DNA from: Candidatus Zixiibacteriota bacterium
GTDB lineage: Bacteria > Zixibacteria > MSB-5A5 > GN15 > JACZUZ01
Reading direction: 5' to 3'
Assembly (NCBI GenBank): GCA_022572905.1
Contig: JACZUZ010000090.1
Coordinates: 1-7,312, forward strand
DNA length: 7,312 nt
Made by a program: the position numbers and the translations under genes. Positions 5,622 through 7,312 of this stretch are shown one piece after another. The notes beneath the pieces are model-generated. The model worked only from the letters and a program-made list of their open reading frames with translations. It searched no databases and was not told the origin of the DNA. Positions within the stretch are counted from its first letter, which is position 1. Every line of letters begins with the position of its first letter.

Positions 5622-6755
5622 CTACCCGCAATTGTCCCGGAAAACCCGCAGAAAATTCTCGCCGAGTATTTTCTTAGCGCTTCCCTCTGTATATCCTCTG
5701 GCAATCAGTTCGTCTGTAATTCCAGGTACCTTGGCTGTGTCGTCGAGACCGTCTGGAGGCAAAAAAATGCCATCGTAGTCTGACCCCAACCCAACGTAAT
5801 CATCGCCAATCAGTTTCGCAACATAATCAATGTGATCGACAACTTCGCTTAGATTCGGATTAACAGGCCGTATTTCATTTTCCCAGTCAATAATATATTT
5901 ATCAAACCTGTCCCGAGTCGCTTGATCCATTGAGCTATCGGGGCCTGAAAAATAGTATATCATTATTTCTTCTTTGAGTTCGTGATCTCTTTCTTCTATC
6001 GCCCTGGACATCGCCCACCGTTTGCGAGAAATAAAATCGCCGTGGTAGTTTATACCGACCATGCCGCCATTGTCCGCGAGCGCCCTTAGTTGTTCGTCCG
6101 TTAGATTGCGATTATGAGGGCAAATCGCATGCGCGCATGAATGCGAGGCGATTATCGGTTTTGTTGTCACCTCCAGAACTTTTTCAACCCCAAGCGGATG
6201 GACATGCGAGATGTCAACTATCATTCCCAGTTCGTTCATTCTGTGGACGACATCACAACCGAAATCAGTCAACCCTGCAAAGGCCGGACTAGTGTCGTTT
6301 GACGCAATACACCACTCGTTGCTACGATTGTGAATCAGGGTCATATAGCGTACGCCTCGTTTGTGAAAATGATCCAGAAGCGCAAGATCGTTGTTGATGG
6401 CCATTCCGTTTTCAATTCCCAGAAAAGCGGCTATTTTTCCGGACTTGACGATTGTTCTGGCTTCAGACGATGTTAGACAAACATCTATTTTGTCTGAGAG
6501 GCGCTCAAACTCGCCCTGGAGAATATCGAGCAATTCATCTGTCTCGGCGGGACATGTTTCTTCGGGTGTGTCGAAACCCACGAAGCAGGCGAACACCTGC
6601 AGATTCACACCCCCTTCAATGAGACGCGGGATATCGATGTGATTCTCGCTGTGCCTCAGAGCTATATCATATCCTCGCTTCATTTGCAATACCGTATCAC
6701 TATGCAGATCAGCTACGAAGGCGTCTTTGTGAAGATTGCTCGCGTCGGGTGGCAT
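5622..6755 (-). CDS. membrane dipeptidase-type peptidase (M19, renal dipeptidase family)
   Basis: This 377-residue protein matches the usual length of bacterial M19 enzymes. All binuclear-zinc residues are visible by alignment to renal dipeptidase: His18 and Asp20 in DLHSDT, bridging Glu115 in GIENG, His184 in DISH and His205 in SHS. The substrate-site residues are His142 (TLIHNRSN), Arg216 (CPHNRN) and Asp326 (GSDYDG). The family hydrolyses dipeptides, including D-amino-acid dipeptides and Cys-Gly; the actual substrate is not readable here. No signal peptide is present, so it is probably cytoplasmic despite the family name. It is the first gene of an operon with GPx 13 bases downstream. No Shine-Dalgarno precedes the ATG at 6755, and no better downstream start exists before the HxD motif at residue 18. 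A leaderless or very short-leader transcript is possible. Confidence 0.93.
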   Translation of the reverse strand: MPPDASNLHKDAFVADLHSDTVLQMKRGYDIALRHSENHIDIPRLIEGGVNLQVFACFVGFDTPEETCPAETDELLDILQGEFERLSDKIDVCLTSSEARTIVKSGKIAAFLGIENGMAINNDLALLDHFHKRGVRYMTLIHNRSNEWCIASNDTSPAFAGLTDFGCDVVHRMNELGMIVDISHVHPLGVEKVLEVTTKPIIASHSCAHAICPHNRNLTDEQLRALADNGGMVGINYHGDFISRKRWAMSRAIEERDHELKEEIMIYYFSGPDSSMDQATRDRFDKYIIDWENEIRPVNPNLSEVVDHIDYVAKLIGDDYVGLGSDYDGIFLPPDGLDDTAKVPGITDELIARGYTEGSAKKILGENFLRVFRDNCG

Positions 6756-6764
6756 AAGAATTAA

Positions 6765-6793
6765 AGATTAGTAAATGGAATCATCCCACGCAA
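6765..6793 (-). promoter_or_regulatory. weak candidate promoter of the dipeptidase-GPx operon
   Basis: On the minus strand TTGCGT (6788-6793) is followed after 17 bases by TAATCT (6765-6770; 3 of 6 matches). Transcription would start within a few bases of the ATG at 6755, fitting the absence of a ribosome site there. The match is weak. Confidence 0.25.
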
Positions 6794-6819
6794 GAGCCAG
6801 CGAATAATAAACAACTATC

Positions 6820-6848
6820 TTGCGCGTATGACTTCAACGTATTATCAT
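6820..6848 (+). promoter_or_regulatory. sigma70-type promoter of the SRPBCC gene
   Basis: TTGCGC (6820-6825; 4 of 6 matches) and TATCAT (6843-6848; 5 of 6) are separated by the ideal 17 bases. Transcription would begin near 6855, giving a leader of about 60 bases that contains the inverted repeat at 6867-6890. Confidence 0.55.
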
Positions 6849-6866
6849 TAGAGTCGTAAGGTATCG

Positions 6867-6890
6867 ATTGCCAAATTCCCGTTGGCCAAT
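6867..6890 (+). repeat. inverted repeat in the leader of the SRPBCC gene
   Basis: ATTG-CCAA and TTGG-CCAAT are complementary across a 7-base loop, with one bulged base. It lies between the candidate promoter and the ribosome site, so it could be an mRNA hairpin or a protein-binding site. No T-run follows, so it is not a simple terminator. Confidence 0.35.
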
Positions 6891-6903
6891 GATGTAACTC
6901 AAT

Positions 6904-6910
6904 AAGGAGA
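6904..6910 (+). promoter_or_regulatory. ribosome binding site of the SRPBCC gene
   Basis: AAGGAGA ends 7 bases before the ATG at 6918. It is a strong consensus site that settles the start. Confidence 0.8.
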
Positions 6911-6917
6911 ACCGGAT

Positions 6918-7312
6918 ATGGGACAGACGAAACAGTCTATTCTGATTAACGCCCCGCTTGATAAAGTTTGGGACGCGATAAAGGATTTCCAAAAAATGGA
7001 CTGGGCTCCAAATGTCATCAGCAAAATTGAGATGAAAGGCGATATTCCAGGAAATAAGCCGGGATCAAGGCGAATCCTTAATGACGTCTTCCACGAAACT
7101 CTTGCGGAACTCGACGAAGAAAACAAAACATTTGCTTATAGCATCGACGACGGACCATCGCCAATTTCCAAAGACGACGTAAGTAATTACATCGGCCGGG
7201 TAAGGGTTTCATCGGCGACCAATGGCGGCGAGACTCTTGTTGAATGGACCTCCATCTGGGAAAAGAATGATGAAGCAGCGTACGAATTCTGCCACTCCAT
7301 ATATGTCGCTCT
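6918..7312 (+). CDS. SRPBCC / polyketide cyclase-dehydrase fold protein, 3' end outside window
   Basis: The frame is open from the ATG at 6918 to the window edge (131 full codons). It begins MGQTKQSILINAPLDKVWDA, the typical first strand and helix of START/SRPBCC proteins (I-x-A-P-x-x-x-V-W). Then come W-A-P-N-V, the K-P-G-S-x-R turn, an E-x-L-x-x-L-D strand, Y-S-I-D-D-G-P and the long strand T-L-V-E-W-T-S-I-W. Family members are usually about 140-160 residues, so only a short C-terminal helix end is missing. These proteins form a hydrophobic pocket that binds lipids or other small ligands, and most bacterial ones have no assigned function. No signal peptide is present, so it is probably cytoplasmic. 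It is divergently arranged from the dipeptidase operon, with its own promoter and a strong ribosome site. Nothing in the window points to the ligand. Confidence 0.85.
   Translation, partial: MGQTKQSILINAPLDKVWDAIKDFQKMDWAPNVISKIEMKGDIPGNKPGSRRILNDVFHETLAELDEENKTFAYSIDDGPSPISKDDVSNYIGRVRVSSATNGGETLVEWTSIWEKNDEAAYEFCHSIYVA

Noticed and set aside
5609..5704. Longer GPx start at 5704 overlapping the dipeptidase gene
   Set aside because: The extra 32 residues are the out-of-frame reading of the dipeptidase 3' end and would bury the signal peptide. AAGGA precedes 5608.

Overview
The window reads as ordinary bacterial chromosome from a Gram-negative-type organism of moderate GC content. Two proteins carry lipoprotein-type signal peptides, one has a periplasmic-type metal-binding domain behind a membrane unit, and Shine-Dalgarno sites are mostly clear. 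I cannot place the organism below that level. The gene set (MerTP fusion, short PiT permease, lipoprotein GPx, M19 dipeptidase) would fit an FCB-group or related environmental lineage, but this is a weak inference. There is no phage, insertion sequence, CRISPR array, rRNA or tRNA.

Layout. (1) 1-333, minus: 5' part of an exported protein of uncertain function, with a candidate promoter. (2) 494-1953, minus: a compact operon in the order merR, merTP, CMD/AhpD-like protein. MerR has the exact cysteine spacing of Hg(II)-sensing MerR, MerTP is a MerT membrane unit fused to a MerP-like domain, and the third protein is a cysteine-rich carboxymuconolactone-decarboxylase-fold protein. No mercuric reductase (merA) or organomercurial lyase (merB) gene is in the window. 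(3) 1954-2355: a 402-base intergenic region with a dyad-rich candidate operator for the mer operon and a candidate promoter for the next gene. (4) 2356-3393, plus: a proline-iminopeptidase-like alpha/beta hydrolase with a lipoprotein-type leader. (5) 3646-4767, minus: a PiT-family phosphate permease. Its stop codon is followed in frame by 33 more open codons encoding a hydrophobic helix, and a hairpin with a T-run lies directly after the second stop. (6) 5006-6755, minus: a two-gene operon of an M19 dipeptidase followed by a GPx-family lipoprotein peroxidase, ending in a recognisable intrinsic terminator. (7) 6918 to the window end, plus: an SRPBCC/polyketide-cyclase-fold protein, cut by the window edge, with a good sigma70-type promoter.

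How the genes may work together. The mer operon is the only clear multi-gene system: MerR senses the metal, MerTP carries it inward through paired cysteines, and the CMD-like thiol protein may receive, hold or reduce something on the cytoplasmic side. That last role is inference. The GPx and M19 pair could belong to peroxide defence and thiol-peptide turnover, but nothing in the sequence links it to the mer operon. The best candidate for something under-described is the merR-merTP-CMD operon without merA, together with the degenerate, cysteine-rich CMD protein.
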